46,365 nucleotides of DNA, taken from NCBI GenBank assembly GCA_003141715.1, contig PLNF01000111.1:1-46365 (forward strand), given 5' to 3'. The stretch is from Bacteroidales bacterium (lineage in GTDB: Bacteria > Bacteroidota > Bacteroidia > Bacteroidales > VadinHA17). Within the stretch, counting starts at the first letter, position 1. The number at the start of each line of letters is the position of its first letter. Position numbers and translations under genes: made by a program. The notes under the pieces are model-generated. The model did not search any database. It saw nothing but the letters and a program-made list of their open reading frames with translations, and was not told where the DNA came from. Positions 24,671-35,500 of this stretch are shown here, one piece after another.

Positions 24671-25804
24671 TTAAACTTTAACCCAGATATTTCCTCCCTT
24701 ATTTGAATCTACAACGGCGTGAATGAACTTCATTCCTCTGACTCCATCGTGAACAGTGGGGAATTCTCCAGGGGTAAATTTCTCACCTCTGATTGACTTT
24801 GCAGTACCTTTATATATATTAGCAAGAGCTTCATAGATTCCCTCGGGATGACCTGAAGGCATCGTATGACTGCTTTCTGCAAGCTGATCATTGAATCCGT
24901 GTGCCGGTTTAAATATTTTTGTTGGTTCAGTATCGCTTAACATATAAAGATAGTTCGGGTTTTCCTGGGCCCACTTAAGGCTGGCTTTTGATCCGTAAAC
25001 TGCTATTGTAAGATTATTTTCTTCACCGCCGCAGACCTGGCTGGCTCTGATAACTCCTTTCAGGTTTTTGCTGAAACGCAATAAAACAGTTCCATCAAGG
25101 TCAAGCTGGATATCCTCTTTAACAGGATTAAGATCAGAAAGTACCTCTTTCACCTCAAGGCCTGTAGTATATTCAATTAGGTTAAAGGCATGCACCCCGA
25201 TATCACCCATACAACTGCTGGCACCTGCATGTTTTGGATCGAGCCTCCAGACTCCTGTTATCCTGCTGACCGTCCCATGTATTATTGAATTGATCCAACC
25301 CTGATAATACTGGGCATCAATGCGTTGGATTGTGCCAAGGAGGCCTTTTGATATAATATCCCTCATCTGCCGGATCATAGGATAACCGGTGTAAGTATGA
25401 GTCAGCGCAAATGTCAACTTCTTTTCAGTAACCATTTTTTCCAGCTCTTCTGCTTCACTGACAGTCATTGTCATTGGCTTTTCACAAACCAGGTTAAATC
25501 CGGCATTCAGAAGACTTTTAGCAAAAGGGAAATGCAGAGCATTTGGAGTAACTATTGATACAACCTGCATACGAGAATCAGAAGGTAAGGATGACTCTGA
25601 TTTGATAAGGTCATCCACACTTTTATAACATCGTTCAGGACTGATACCCTCATTTTTTGCAAATTGCTTACTTTTTTCATAATCAACATCAAACACCCCA
25701 CCAACAAGTTCGAAATCATTACAGATTCTGGAAGCGCGACGATGTGCGTCACCGATGAATGCCCCAATCCCCCCGCCAATCATTCCCATTTTAATCTTCT
25801 TCAT
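24671..25804 (-). CDS. Cytoplasmic Gfo/Idh/MocA oxidoreductase
   Basis: A 377-residue NAD(P)-dependent dehydrogenase without a signal peptide. The Rossmann motif is MGMIGGGIGAFIG (6-18), followed by VVSIVTPNALHFPFA, VCEKPMTMTVSE with the catalytic Lys, and CMGDIGVHAFNLIEYTTG carrying the active-site Asp and His. The absence of a Tat signal separates it from the two paralogues on the other strand. It is the last gene of a three-gene operon with a TIM-barrel isomerase and an MFS permease (gap of 35 bases to the permease), a standard layout for uptake and oxidation of a sugar or inositol-like compound. Confidence 0.92.
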   Translation of the reverse strand: MKKIKMGMIGGGIGAFIGDAHRRASRICNDFELVGGVFDVDYEKSKQFAKNEGISPERCYKSVDDLIKSESSLPSDSRMQVVSIVTPNALHFPFAKSLLNAGFNLVCEKPMTMTVSEAEELEKMVTEKKLTFALTHTYTGYPMIRQMRDIISKGLLGTIQRIDAQYYQGWINSIIHGTVSRITGVWRLDPKHAGASSCMGDIGVHAFNLIEYTTGLEVKEVLSDLNPVKEDIQLDLDGTVLLRFSKNLKGVIRASQVCGGEENNLTIAVYGSKASLKWAQENPNYLYMLSDTEPTKIFKPAHGFNDQLAESSHTMPSGHPEGIYEALANIYKGTAKSIRGEKFTPGEFPTVHDGVRGMKFIHAVVDSNKGGNIWVKV

Positions 25805-25839
25805 ACTTTTATCTTTTTACTTTTGTATTTTGTCTTTTA

Positions 25840-27093
25840 TTATACATGTTTTCTTTTCCATATATGCAGAAAGATGAAGCTGATAATCAGTACAGCCGGT
25901 ACAAATCCAACAAATCTTAATGTGTGTTCCCCACCGGTAAGCTGAGCTGCAGCCCAGGTTGCTGCCTCTTTAGTTCCGGCAAGTGCTGATTTTAATAATT
26001 CAACTGTTTGGCCGGCAGGGACTGCTGCAAAGGTTTGTGCATCAAAGATTGCCCCGAGAACAGGCTGAGCAATCGCACCACCCAGGAAGCCGATACCACC
26101 CATGATTGCGAGACCCAGAGCACCGCTCTGAGGAATATTCTCGGATACAAATCCCAGCATAGATGGCCAGAAAAATGCCACACCCAAAGCGAAAATTCCT
26201 GCTGATGCAAATACCAATGCTCCGCTGGTATAACCCATCAGGATACATCCAATAAATGCCAGGATTGAAGATGTAAGCAGTACAACCGTTGACTTAAAAT
26301 TATGTATCAGGGTACCTCCAAACTGCCGGGTAAGTGCCATTATACCTGATATCCAGACAAGGAGAAGAATAGGATTATGGGAAACATTTGCCAGTAATGC
26401 CGCAATCCATTGGTTTGTTCCCAGCTCCGTACCACCGGTAAGGATCATGCAACAAGCCATGAAAATAAATAATGGACTCACACATGCTTTTAACATGTCT
26501 TTATAGGTAAATCCGGAGACAACCCGTTCTGTTTGTGGAAACTCCTTGTTAAGAAACATATACCCATAAGTAAAAGTCGGCAACAGCATTATACCCATCG
26601 CATAACGCCAGTTTAAAAGTCCGATCTTGTTAAAAAGAAAAACTATCAGCCCACCAATCACTATTCCTGTAGGAAACCAGGCGTGAAAACGGTTAAGCCT
26701 ACGTGTTTTCTGGTCAGTGTACATACTTGTTATTAAAGGATTACATGCAGCCTCAACGCTGCCATTTGCTATCCCGATTAACAATGTGGAGATGAAGAGC
26801 GACCAAAATCCTGTTGCTATAATTGTAAGAATTATCCCTGCAACATGGCATAAGAAAGCAATTGAAATGATCCTTCCGATACCAATAATATCAACAAGTG
26901 GTCCTCCAAAAACCATTGCCAGGGTAAAGCCCCAGAATGCGGTTCCTACAATCCATCCCACTTCGGTATGGGTAAGGTTGAATTCAGTTGCCCATGCCTG
27001 TACAAATGAACCCCTGGTGGCAAAGGCTAATGCAGTAACAACTAATGCAACACAGCTTGCATTGAACAATTGAGTTTTCTTTATGGTCTCCAT
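25840..27093 (-). CDS. MFS sugar transporter (FucP-like)
   Basis: A 417-residue permease with about twelve membrane helices in two six-helix halves. The A-like loop GGPLVDIIGIGRIISI after helix 2, GIANGSVEAACNPLI in helix 4-5 and WFPTGIVIGG resemble the fucose/hexose proton symporter branch of the major facilitator superfamily. The long loop before the last helix (AGQTVELLKSALAGTKEAA) is periplasmic by prediction. It sits between a sugar isomerase-type gene and a dehydrogenase gene, so it probably imports their substrate. The specific sugar cannot be read from the sequence. Confidence 0.88.
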   Translation of the reverse strand: METIKKTQLFNASCVALVVTALAFATRGSFVQAWATEFNLTHTEVGWIVGTAFWGFTLAMVFGGPLVDIIGIGRIISIAFLCHVAGIILTIIATGFWSLFISTLLIGIANGSVEAACNPLITSMYTDQKTRRLNRFHAWFPTGIVIGGLIVFLFNKIGLLNWRYAMGIMLLPTFTYGYMFLNKEFPQTERVVSGFTYKDMLKACVSPLFIFMACCMILTGGTELGTNQWIAALLANVSHNPILLLVWISGIMALTRQFGGTLIHNFKSTVVLLTSSILAFIGCILMGYTSGALVFASAGIFALGVAFFWPSMLGFVSENIPQSGALGLAIMGGIGFLGGAIAQPVLGAIFDAQTFAAVPAGQTVELLKSALAGTKEAATWAAAQLTGGEHTLRFVGFVPAVLIISFIFLHIWKRKHV

Positions 27094-27149
27094 TTTGAGG
27101 TTGTCGGGTTTAATTAGTTTTAAGAGTTATCGTTAATTTGTATTTCAAT

Positions 27150-28145
27150 TTATTTTTTTTCAAAGGCTGCATCAAATGCAATATTTGAAGAAGCGAAGTC
27201 AACTTTGCGTACAAATTCACATGCCTCTTTTGCTCCAAATTCCCTGTCCATTCCGCTATCTTCCCATTCAACTGACAATGGTCCTTTATACTTGATCAGG
27301 TTTAGTGCCCTGATAATCTCCTCAAAAACAATGTCTCCATGACCAAGGCTCCTGAAATCCCAATAACGGCCCAGTGTTCCGAATTCAGTATGACCACCGA
27401 AAATACCAGCCTCTGTTGGTACTTTTGACCAGCCTACATCTTTCATGTGCACATGAAAAATTTTTTCTGCGAATACGTAAATAAACTTCACGTAATCAAC
27501 ACCCTGATAACCAAAGTGCGAGGGGTCAAAATTAAACCCGAAGGCAGGATGGTTATTAACAGCCTTCAGGGTCCTTTTTGCCGAAGCTATATCGAATGCA
27601 ATTTCAGTCGGATGGGCTTCGAGTGCAAAGTGAATACCAAGTTCATGATATTTGTCCAGAATGGGTATCCAGCGAGTTGCAAAGTCTATGTATCCTTTAT
27701 CTATCATAGCAGGAGGAACTGCGGGAAATGAGTAAAGAAGAGGCCAGACAGAACTTCCGGTAAAGCCGGTGACGGTATCAACTCCCAGCCTTCCAGCAGC
27801 TTCAGCAGTTCTGATCATTTCATTCGCTGCCCTCTGACGAACACCTTCCGGATCTCCATCGCCCCATACATAGTCAGGTAATATACTTTTGTGCCTTTCA
27901 TCAATGCGATCACAAACAGCCTGACCAACCAGGTGATTCGCAATTGCAAATACTTTAAGTCCGTACTTAGCAAGTAAATCTTTCTTTTTATGACAATATG
28001 CTTCGTCAGCTTTATTTACCTCAAAATGATCGCCCCAGCAAGCTAATTCCAAACCGTCATAACCAAATGATCTTGCTTTTTGGCATAAAGTCTCAAACGG
28101 CATGTCTGCCCATTGGCCTGTAAAGAGTGTGACTGGTCTGCTCAT
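27150..28145 (-). CDS. Sugar phosphate isomerase/epimerase (xylose isomerase-like TIM barrel)
   Basis: A 331-residue cytoplasmic enzyme. Metal ligands are visible as Glu in FALEAHPTE, Asp in [12 protein letters not shown], His in [10 protein letters not shown] and Glu in [15 protein letters not shown], typical of the AP_endonuc_2/hexulose isomerase group. The ATG at 28145 ([18 protein letters not shown]) is preferred over an in-frame TTG at 28151. It is the first gene of the operon that continues with the MFS permease (56-base gap) and the dehydrogenase. Such enzymes act on keto-sugars or inosose. A 3-keto-glycoside or inosose pathway is plausible, but the substrate is not shown. Confidence 0.9.
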   Translation of the reverse strand: MSRPVTLFTGQWADMPFETLCQKARSFGYDGLELACWGDHFEVNKADEAYCHKKKDLLAKYGLKVFAIANHLVGQAVCDRIDERHKSILPDYVWGDGDPEGVRQRAANEMIRTAEAAGRLGVDTVTGFTGSSVWPLLYSFPAVPPAMIDKGYIDFATRWIPILDKYHELGIHFALEAHPTEIAFDIASAKRTLKAVNNHPAFGFNFDPSHFGYQGVDYVKFIYVFAEKIFHVHMKDVGWSKVPTEAGIFGGHTEFGTLGRYWDFRSLGHGDIVFEEIIRALNLIKYKGPLSVEWEDSGMDREFGAKEACEFVRKVDFASSNIAFDAAFEKK

Positions 28146-28176
28146 AATCAATTTTTTTAAAATTATAATTCAATAA

Positions 28177-28207
28177 CAAGTATAAAAAACATTCTCCTAA
28201 AAAGCAA
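28177..28207 (-). promoter_or_regulatory. Candidate promoter of the isomerase-permease-dehydrogenase operon
   Basis: On the minus strand TTG (28205-28207), 20 bases and TATACTTG (28177-28184) match the consensus with one mismatch. The leader to the ATG would be about 25 bases. Confidence 0.5.
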
Positions 28208-28232
28208 TTATAATTTACTGCTGTCCTTTACC

Positions 28233-31200
28233 TTATAAAACAGGGACTCTTCCCGGAGTCCACGGTGCTTTTATTGCATCAAGCTGTTTGTCAAGATTCT
28301 GAAGATCCTGTCCGGCCTTTTTAACCCTATCGAGGATTGGTGGAAACTCAACTTTCAGGATATCCATCTGTTCCTTTGCAATTGTTGTGATATCCCCGCT
28401 TGTCCCATAGCTTGCAGATGCCATCGAACCTAGTCTTTGCGAAAGTGGTAAATCCATTGGAGGAAGTTCTTCGTCACTTGCTTTTGCAGTAGGGCCATTA
28501 AATATGAACATAATTTTATCCAGTTCACTATTTATTCTTTCGGCTTCATTCATCATTTCAGCGGAAGCCCCAGGTGTCTCATGTATTGCCTGCATAACAG
28601 CATTGGTTTTATTCATAAGTTCAGTTGTATAACTGATGGTCGCGTATATGCTCTTTGAAAAATCTGATGCCTCACTGATCCATGCATATTTCGCCTTCAG
28701 GTCAGTTGAAGGGAAAGTAGCAAGATTGAGGGGTTTGCATACAAATGGGACGGGAACTGCAAGTTCCTTTATTTCTCCCTTCGCAAAGATTGCAAGAGAA
28801 ACTTTGTAAGTCCCTGGCATTACCTGAATTCCACCATTTCTTTGTCCGGTAGTTACAGGTATCGGATCATATTTTACTGTAGTTACGGGATTGATTCCTT
28901 CATAGGTGAAGTTCCAGGTGACCCTGTTTACCCCTTTTTCGGCTGACTTATACATTTTTTTTATAATGTTGCCATTTTCATCGGTAATTGTAAATATCAG
29001 GTATGGTTTTATCTCTTTTACTTCGGCATCGAGATCTGCAATGGAAGGCTGAGGTATGGGTTCTCCTTTTTCAAAAAGGGCTTTCTCTTTTTCTTGCCTT
29101 ATAGCTTTCGCAGTCTTGGGAACGTCCTTTACAAAATATGTAAAAGTGGCTCCGAATTCTGGGTTTGGTGACTTGTAATACATTGAACCCTGATTGTCAA
29201 ACCCATTGGATTGGACGTACATTTTAGCATCTTTTATAGGGAAGATATACCCGTCTTTATCGAGAATTTCTTTCTTGAAATTCCTCAATGGAGAATAATC
29301 ATCGAGAATATATAAACCTCTTCCGAATGTTGCTATTACAAGATCACTCTCCCGCTCCTGGAGTGCAATGTCGCGGACTGCAATGGTTGGTAATCCTGAT
29401 TTGAATTCAATCCATTGGTTACCACCATCTATCGAGAAATAGAATCCGAACTCTGAACCGGCAAAGAGCAGGTTCGGATTTGTATTATCCTGTTGTATTG
29501 TATGGATAGTGCCATTTACAGGGAGCTTATTTGTTATTGAGGTCCATGATTTACCTTTGTCGGTGCTCTTCAGTATATATGGTTTAAAATCATCATTTAA
29601 CATATTATTGAAAGTAGCGTAAACCACATTCTCATCAAATTTATCGGGAAGGATATCGCTTACATACGTATATTCGGGAATACCCGGAAAAGTAGTGTAC
29701 CTTATCCAGTTCTTGCCTCCGTTTTCTGTTACTGCAATAACACCATCATCAGTTCCTGCATAAATAAGGTCTTTCTTAACTTTTGATTCAGAAAGAGTTA
29801 CTATCAGTCCCCAGAGTGATGTCGAGACATCTTTGGCAACAGCATCAATACTCCAGTATTTTCCCATCACCTTAAACTGGTTCCGATCCTCGTTTCGTGT
29901 AAGATCTTCAGATATTACTTCCCAGCTCCGTCCATGGTTATCGCTTCTGAATACTTTGTTTGCTGCCATATAAATCCGTTCTCTTTTATGCGGACTAATG
30001 ATCAGCGGAGTATCCCAGTACCATCGATACGTCTTTTCCCCTTTCCCCGGAACAGGTCTGATGTCTACCGATTCTTCGCTTTTTTTGTCCCAGAGAGCTG
30101 CATTCCCGTACTGGGATTCCGTATAAACAATATTTTCATCAACAGGATCTATTGCAACCCAGAAACCATCTCCACCAACAGTAACCTTCCAGTCGGCATT
30201 AACAACACCGTCTTTGTTGATATTACGCGAAGGACCTCCCATTGAGTTGTTATCCTGGGTTCCTCCGTAAACATTATAAAACGGCAAAGCATTATCGACA
30301 CAAACCCTGTAAAATTGAGAGACGGGCAGGTTCGATTTAAAAATGTAATTTTTGCCTTCGTCAAATGTTTCATAAATACCGCCATCGCCCCCAATATAGA
30401 AATGTTTTGTATTGTCCGGATCGATCCACATTGCATGATCGTCAACATGCCTCTGATTATTTCCTACATTGGTCCAGGTTTTTCCACCGTCAAGTGTGAC
30501 TTTTGAAACAGTTTCAGTGCTATAAACTTTATCTACATTTTTAGGATCACAGAAGATCTCATTAAAATACTGGCCGCTTGAAGCATATGAACTCATCTTT
30601 TCCCATGATGCACCCCTGTTGGTTGTTCTGTAAAAACCGCTTGATTCTCCTGCCGCTTCCATTATAATATAAAGAACATCCGGGTTTACCGGTGAGATTG
30701 CCAGGCCCATGCCTCCTATATCTACGGTAGGAAGGCCATTCATTATTTTGTCCCATGTCTTACCGGCATCTTTCGATTTATAAACCGCTGACTCAGGTCC
30801 GCCGCCAACTTTAGTAAATACATGCCGTCTTCTCTGTTCAGATGTGGCATAGAGAAGATCAGGGTTACGCGGATCAAGCACAACATTATTTACACCGGTA
30901 TTTTCGCTGATATCCAGTACTTTATTCCATGTCTTTCCACCATCTGTTGTTTTGAAGAGGCCGCGGTCTCCGCCTGGTCCCCAAATCGAACCTTCAGCTG
31001 CTACATATACTATATCTGAATTTCGCGGATCAATTGTGATCATTCCAATCTGTCTCGATTCTTTCAGGCCCATGTTTTTCCAGCTTGCTCCTGCATCTTC
31101 GGATTTATAAACACCATCACCATATCCAAGCTGACGCTGATGGTTATTTTCTCCTGTTCCAACCCATATCACCGACGGATTTGAGGGATCCATCTTAAGA

Positions 31201-31529
31201 CATCCAATGGAATAAGCTCCGAACTTATCAAATACGGGTGTCCAGGTTGTACCGTTATTTGTCGTTTTCCAGATATTACCGGCAGAAACACCAACATAGA
31301 TTTCAGAATGGTTCTCAGAATTTACGGCAAAATCGGAAATTCTTCCTGAAGCCCATGCCGGACCAATGCTCCGGAATGATAATCCAGTAAATGTGGAGGA
31401 TAATCCCGTTTCCTTTTTCAAGGAATCTTTCGCGGCATCTTTAAAAGCATTCTTTTTCTTTTGTGCAGTAGCAGGATTTAAGCAAATAATGAATCCAAGA
31501 AGTAATACTATAAAAAGATCTTTTTTCAT
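28233..31529 (-). CDS. Secreted Asp-box (BNR/VPS10-sortilin-like) repeat protein
   Basis: A 1098-residue exported protein with a signal peptide (about 1-22). The first 770 residues carry at least ten Asp-box repeats of the S/T-x-D-x-G-x-x-W form, for example TTNNGTTWTPVF, SEDAGASWKNMG, TTDGGKTWNKVL, SKDAGKTWDKIM, SDNHGRSWEVIS and STDKGKSWTSI. They form one or two large beta propellers like the sortilin VPS10 domain or sialidase-type folds. No sialidase Arg triad or catalytic residues are apparent, so glycoside hydrolase activity should not be assumed. The C-terminal 330 residues include a beta-sandwich (NPVTTVKYDPIPVTTGQRNG) and a helical end. It is monocistronic and divergent from the nitroreductase gene. 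Confidence 0.85.
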   Translation of the reverse strand: MKKDLFIVLLLGFIICLNPATAQKKKNAFKDAAKDSLKKETGLSSTFTGLSFRSIGPAWASGRISDFAVNSENHSEIYVGVSAGNIWKTTNNGTTWTPVFDKFGAYSIGCLKMDPSNPSVIWVGTGENNHQRQLGYGDGVYKSEDAGASWKNMGLKESRQIGMITIDPRNSDIVYVAAEGSIWGPGGDRGLFKTTDGGKTWNKVLDISENTGVNNVVLDPRNPDLLYATSEQRRRHVFTKVGGGPESAVYKSKDAGKTWDKIMNGLPTVDIGGMGLAISPVNPDVLYIIMEAAGESSGFYRTTNRGASWEKMSSYASSGQYFNEIFCDPKNVDKVYSTETVSKVTLDGGKTWTNVGNNQRHVDDHAMWIDPDNTKHFYIGGDGGIYETFDEGKNYIFKSNLPVSQFYRVCVDNALPFYNVYGGTQDNNSMGGPSRNINKDGVVNADWKVTVGGDGFWVAIDPVDENIVYTESQYGNAALWDKKSEESVDIRPVPGKGEKTYRWYWDTPLIISPHKRERIYMAANKVFRSDNHGRSWEVISEDLTRNEDRNQFKVMGKYWSIDAVAKDVSTSLWGLIVTLSESKVKKDLIYAGTDDGVIAVTENGGKNWIRYTTFPGIPEYTYVSDILPDKFDENVVYATFNNMLNDDFKPYILKSTDKGKSWTSITNKLPVNGTIHTIQQDNTNPNLLFAGSEFGFYFSIDGGNQWIEFKSGLPTIAVRDIALQERESDLVIATFGRGLYILDDYSPLRNFKKEILDKDGYIFPIKDAKMYVQSNGFDNQGSMYYKSPNPEFGATFTYFVKDVPKTAKAIRQEKEKALFEKGEPIPQPSIADLDAEVKEIKPYLIFTITDENGNIIKKMYKSAEKGVNRVTWNFTYEGINPVTTVKYDPIPVTTGQRNGGIQVMPGTYKVSLAIFAKGEIKELAVPVPFVCKPLNLATFPSTDLKAKYAWISEASDFSKSIYATISYTTELMNKTNAVMQAIHETPGASAEMMNEAERINSELDKIMFIFNGPTAKASDEELPPMDLPLSQRLGSMASASYGTSGDITTIAKEQMDILKVEFPPILDRVKKAGQDLQNLDKQLDAIKAPWTPGRVPVL

Positions 31530-31650
31530 ACGAATATATTTTACGGATTAGGTTTCTAAGGTTCATGCTAAGATATGAAAATCCTTTACTTCAGTCGAAA
31601 GGTTTAGATGGAATTTATTTACTTTGTATTATATTCTACAACATAAAAAA

Positions 31651-32406
31651 ATGGCTAAATTCTCAGATATTCTTCTGGATCGCAGAACAATACGGAAATA
31701 TTCTTCCGAAAATATTGATGATAAGCTTCTTAACGAACTGCTTGTTATGGGTTGCAGAGCTTCCACAACCGGGAATATGCAGGTTTATAGTATAATCATA
31801 ACCAGGGATGAACAAATGAAAAAGGAACTTTCTCCTCTTCATTTTAATCAGAAGATGATTACTGAGGCTCCAGTTGCTCTGACATTCTGTGCAGATTTCA
31901 ACAGATTTAACAAATGGTGTCTGTTGAGAAATGCTGAGCCCGGTTATGATAATTTTCTTTCTTTCTTTACCGGTGCAATTGATGCATTACTTGTCGCACA
32001 AACTGTATGCATCGCAGCCGAGTCAAAAGGCCTTGGAATATGCTATCTCGGAACAACAACTTATAATGCTCATAAAATCATTAACTTGTTGAAACTTCCC
32101 AAAGGAGTCATTCCGGTTACAACCGTTACTATCGGATGGCCGTCTGAGAAACCTGAACAGGTAGACAGGCTGCCACTTGAAGCAGTAATTCATAAAGAGA
32201 CATATAGCGATTATTCCGTAGAGGATATTGAAAAATACTATAAAGCGAAAGAGGAAAGAAAAGATTCACAACAGTTTGTGAATGAGAATAATAAAGAAAC
32301 TCTGGCGCAGGTCTTTACCGATGTCAGATATAAAAAGGAAGATAATGTTTATTTCTCAAAAATACTGTTGGAAGTACTGAAGGACCAGGGGTTTATGGAG
32401 CAATAA
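31651..32406 (+). CDS. Nitroreductase-family FMN oxidoreductase
   Basis: A 251-residue flavoprotein, NfsA/Frp-like. RRTIRKYSSENID holds the FMN-phosphate arginines, followed by SFFTGAIDALLVAQTVCIAAE and GLGICYLGTTTYNAHKI, and VTTVTIGWPSEKPEQVDRLP is the usual dimer region. I start at the ATG at 31651 (MAKFSDILLDRR); an in-frame TTG at 31624 would overlap a -7-like box (TTACTTTG, 31619-31626). It probably reduces quinones, nitro compounds or flavin substrates with NAD(P)H. It stands alone between two large secreted-protein genes. Confidence 0.9.
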   Translation: MAKFSDILLDRRTIRKYSSENIDDKLLNELLVMGCRASTTGNMQVYSIIITRDEQMKKELSPLHFNQKMITEAPVALTFCADFNRFNKWCLLRNAEPGYDNFLSFFTGAIDALLVAQTVCIAAESKGLGICYLGTTTYNAHKIINLLKLPKGVIPVTTVTIGWPSEKPEQVDRLPLEAVIHKETYSDYSVEDIEKYYKAKEERKDSQQFVNENNKETLAQVFTDVRYKKEDNVYFSKILLEVLKDQGFMEQ

Positions 32407-32578
32407 TCAAGACAAAAGATAAAAGTCACAAGACAAAAATAAAAAGTTAAATCTAAATGTTGCATGTTGCATAATGCATGGTCGATGTTAAATCCACCTT
32501 GCACCTTGCATCCCGCACTTTGAAACTTTCTTTACTCTTATCTTGTGACTTTTGTCTTTTATCTTTTATCTTATTTCT
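32404..32578. repeat. Simple inverted repeats between convergent genes
   Basis: The 164-base gap between the nitroreductase and tricorn stops is filled with low-complexity sequence. ACAAAAGATAAAAGTCACAA near 32408 is largely complementary to TCTTGTGACTTTTGTCTTTT near 32540. Between them are TGCATGTTGCATAATGCATG and CACCTTGCACCTTGCATCCC stretches. Similar TTTTGTCTTTT tracts occur at 24640-24668 and 25806-25845, all at gene ends or starts. Confidence 0.6.
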
Positions 32579-35500
32579 TAACCTTTACAGGATAAGGCGG
32601 ACGTACAGGCACTTCCGGAGGATTTTTTGACAGCTCTTTCAATGCAACTTCAATAGCCTTCTCAAGTTGCGGATCTTTTCCATTGATCACATCGGCTGGC
32701 CATTGTTCAACTTCAATATCAGGAGCAACCCCGGTATTTTCTACAACATATCCGTCTTTTGTCCAGATGGCAACATTTGGCGCTGTAACTGATCCTCCGT
32801 CAATGAATTCGGGAAACCCCAGAATTCCTACCAGCCCGCCCCATGTTCGCTTGCCTACCAGGGTTCCTACTTTGAACTTTCTGAACATCCACGGAAGCAT
32901 ATCACCACCCGATCCTGCTGTTTCGTCAATTATCATAACTTTTGGACCCTGTATTGAAGCACTTGGGGATTTAAGATCCGTGCCATATCTCATATTCCAG
33001 TAAGCCTGCAATGGACGTTGAAGGATATCTATATAATAGTCTGCAAGTGACCCGCCTCCGTTAAACCTTTCATCAACAATGATTGCCTTCCTGTTAGCTT
33101 GCGGGAAAAAAAACCTTTTGAAATAATCATGACCCTCAGTAGCAGTATTCGGGACATAAACATAAGCTACCTGTCCTTTCGTAGCATCCGTGACCTTTTT
33201 CAGGTTTCCTTCAACCCAATCCCGGTTTCTGAGAGAATACTCATCTGAGACAGGAACAACTTTAACAACTCTTGAACCAGTATAATCAGGCTTATCATTG
33301 ATAGTCAGCTCCGTGATTTTTCCATCGGTATTTTCAAAAAAACTGTAAATATTCTTATCTGCCGTCAGATCTTTCCCATTCACAGCAAGTACAAAGTCTC
33401 CTTTTTTAACATTAAGACCAGGTTCTGTCAGAGGAGATCTCAGACCAGGATTCCAGTTAAGGCCACCGTAGATTTTATCTATCCTGTATCTGTTGGAAGA
33501 GATTACATAATCAGCTCCAAGCAGTCCTCCACCTATTCTCTTCGGATTATAGAACCCGTCCCCGCTGTCCATATAGCTGTGCCCTACACTTAACTCGCTT
33601 AGCATAAACTGAATAACCCTGTAAAGATCACTTCTGCAGGCCAGGTCAGGGAGAAACCTTTTATACTTCGTTTTAATAGCATCCCAATCAACTCCGTGCA
33701 TACCAGGATCATAAAAATAATCCCGGTTTACTCTCCATGCTTCATCAAATATCTGCGGCCATTCAGCAACAGGATCTATTTTGACTGAAACAGCACCTGT
33801 ATTAAGTATCCCTTTCCCCAGTTCAGGCTTTTTACCTGTGGCAGTTATTCCAAAAACATCTCCTTTAGAGTAAAACATTTTTTTTCTGTCAGCAGATATT
33901 AAATAACTGTCAAGTTCCATAATCTCCTCATCTTTACGGTCCTTAAGGCTGTACTTGTGCAATTTAGAGGATTCCGAAGGTATAGAGGGCCTGACTATAT
34001 AAAAGACTTCACCAGAATCCCCCACACCAAGATCTGAATAGTTTCCTGCTTTAATCGGCAGATTAATTATTCTGTCCTGTAAACCATCCGTTTCGATTTT
34101 TAGGAACTCGGATTTTGGTTTTACCGATGTAACTGTTTTTGTCTCTTTTTTATTCTTTTCAACAGGTTTTTCCGGTTTAGCAGTTTCTTCATCACTCTCT
34201 TTTGCTAACGGAGAGATAATATCTTTTCTCAATGTAACAAGATAGATTGAATTGGTCATCCTCATATCCTCACTTGATAGATCAAACCAGTTGACAACAG
34301 GACCGGCATCTGTTGAAGCGAAGAAATAAAGGTATTTGCCATTAGGGTCAAATTTAGGTTCGGAAACTTCACTTAATCCGTCTGTTACCGGAAATGCCAT
34401 CTGCTGATCAACTGAATATAGATAAACAATTTTAAAATTTGTCTCTTTCAGCTTGGTATATACGATCCATTTTGAATCGGATGACCAATCACTGAAAATA
34501 TTTCTGAAGGGATCAGGGGCGTAAATTTCATCAGAATCAATTTTTTTAATTGTATTTGTTGCTATATCCAGAATATACAGATTCCTTCCATTGTCAGCAT
34601 AACAGATTTTTTTACTGTCAGGTGACCACTTCGGAAAAGCATAAAAGCCTGTACCAGAAAGCTTAAAGATTTTTGGATCTCCCTTTCCGTCCTGTGGTTT
34701 CAGATGAAGCAGATATTCGCCGGAAGCATCTGAAAAATAAGCAATGGTTTTTCCGTCGGGAGACCAGGAAGGATATTTCTCATGAGTGCCTGTAGTAAGA
34801 GTTATATTCCTTGGATCGCCTTTTTCGGCTGGCAGGGTAATGATATCACCTCTGAAATCAAAAACAATCCTAGATCCGGTCGGGGAGATATCGCAACTTC
34901 GGATATAATTGGTACCTTGAACAAACCTTGGCCTCAATTCTAGGAGATCTGCTGCAATACCAACTGTCAGTTTCTTTTCAGAGTTTAATTTTGTATCATA
35001 TATGTGCAGATACCCTTCCTGTTCAAAAACAATCTTGTCATTTCCTGAGGATGCTTTAAGAATTGGGAAATCCTTAAAATGTGTAAGTTGGTTGACCTCG
35101 TTGCTGCTTACTCCATACGAGAACAGATTAAATTCTCCGTTTCTGTCACTGAGAAAATAAATCTTATCTCCAATCCACATTGGTTCTGCATCATTACATC
35201 CTTCTTTTGGTTGAGGAATTTTTACAACTGAGTAATCAGTCATCGAGCATATCCATATTGTGGAAATTCTTCCGCCCCTATAATTTTTCCACTGCTGATA
35301 GGCAGGAGATAAAGGAGTGTAAGCCATTGATTTACCGTCAGGAGAATAACATGCAGTCCATGCATTCGGAATCTGAAGTTTTTCGGGAAAACCTCCGTTG
35401 ATCCCGACAGTAAAAAGCTGGAAATGCCTGTTAGTGAAGGAAGATCGCTGGGATGCAAAAAGGACGCTTGTTCCGTCGGGTGTAAAACCTCTGACAAGAT

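Noticed and set aside
28233..31529. Sialidase or other glycoside hydrolase
   Set aside because: Asp-box repeats alone do not define activity; no arginine triad or catalytic acids of a known family could be seen.
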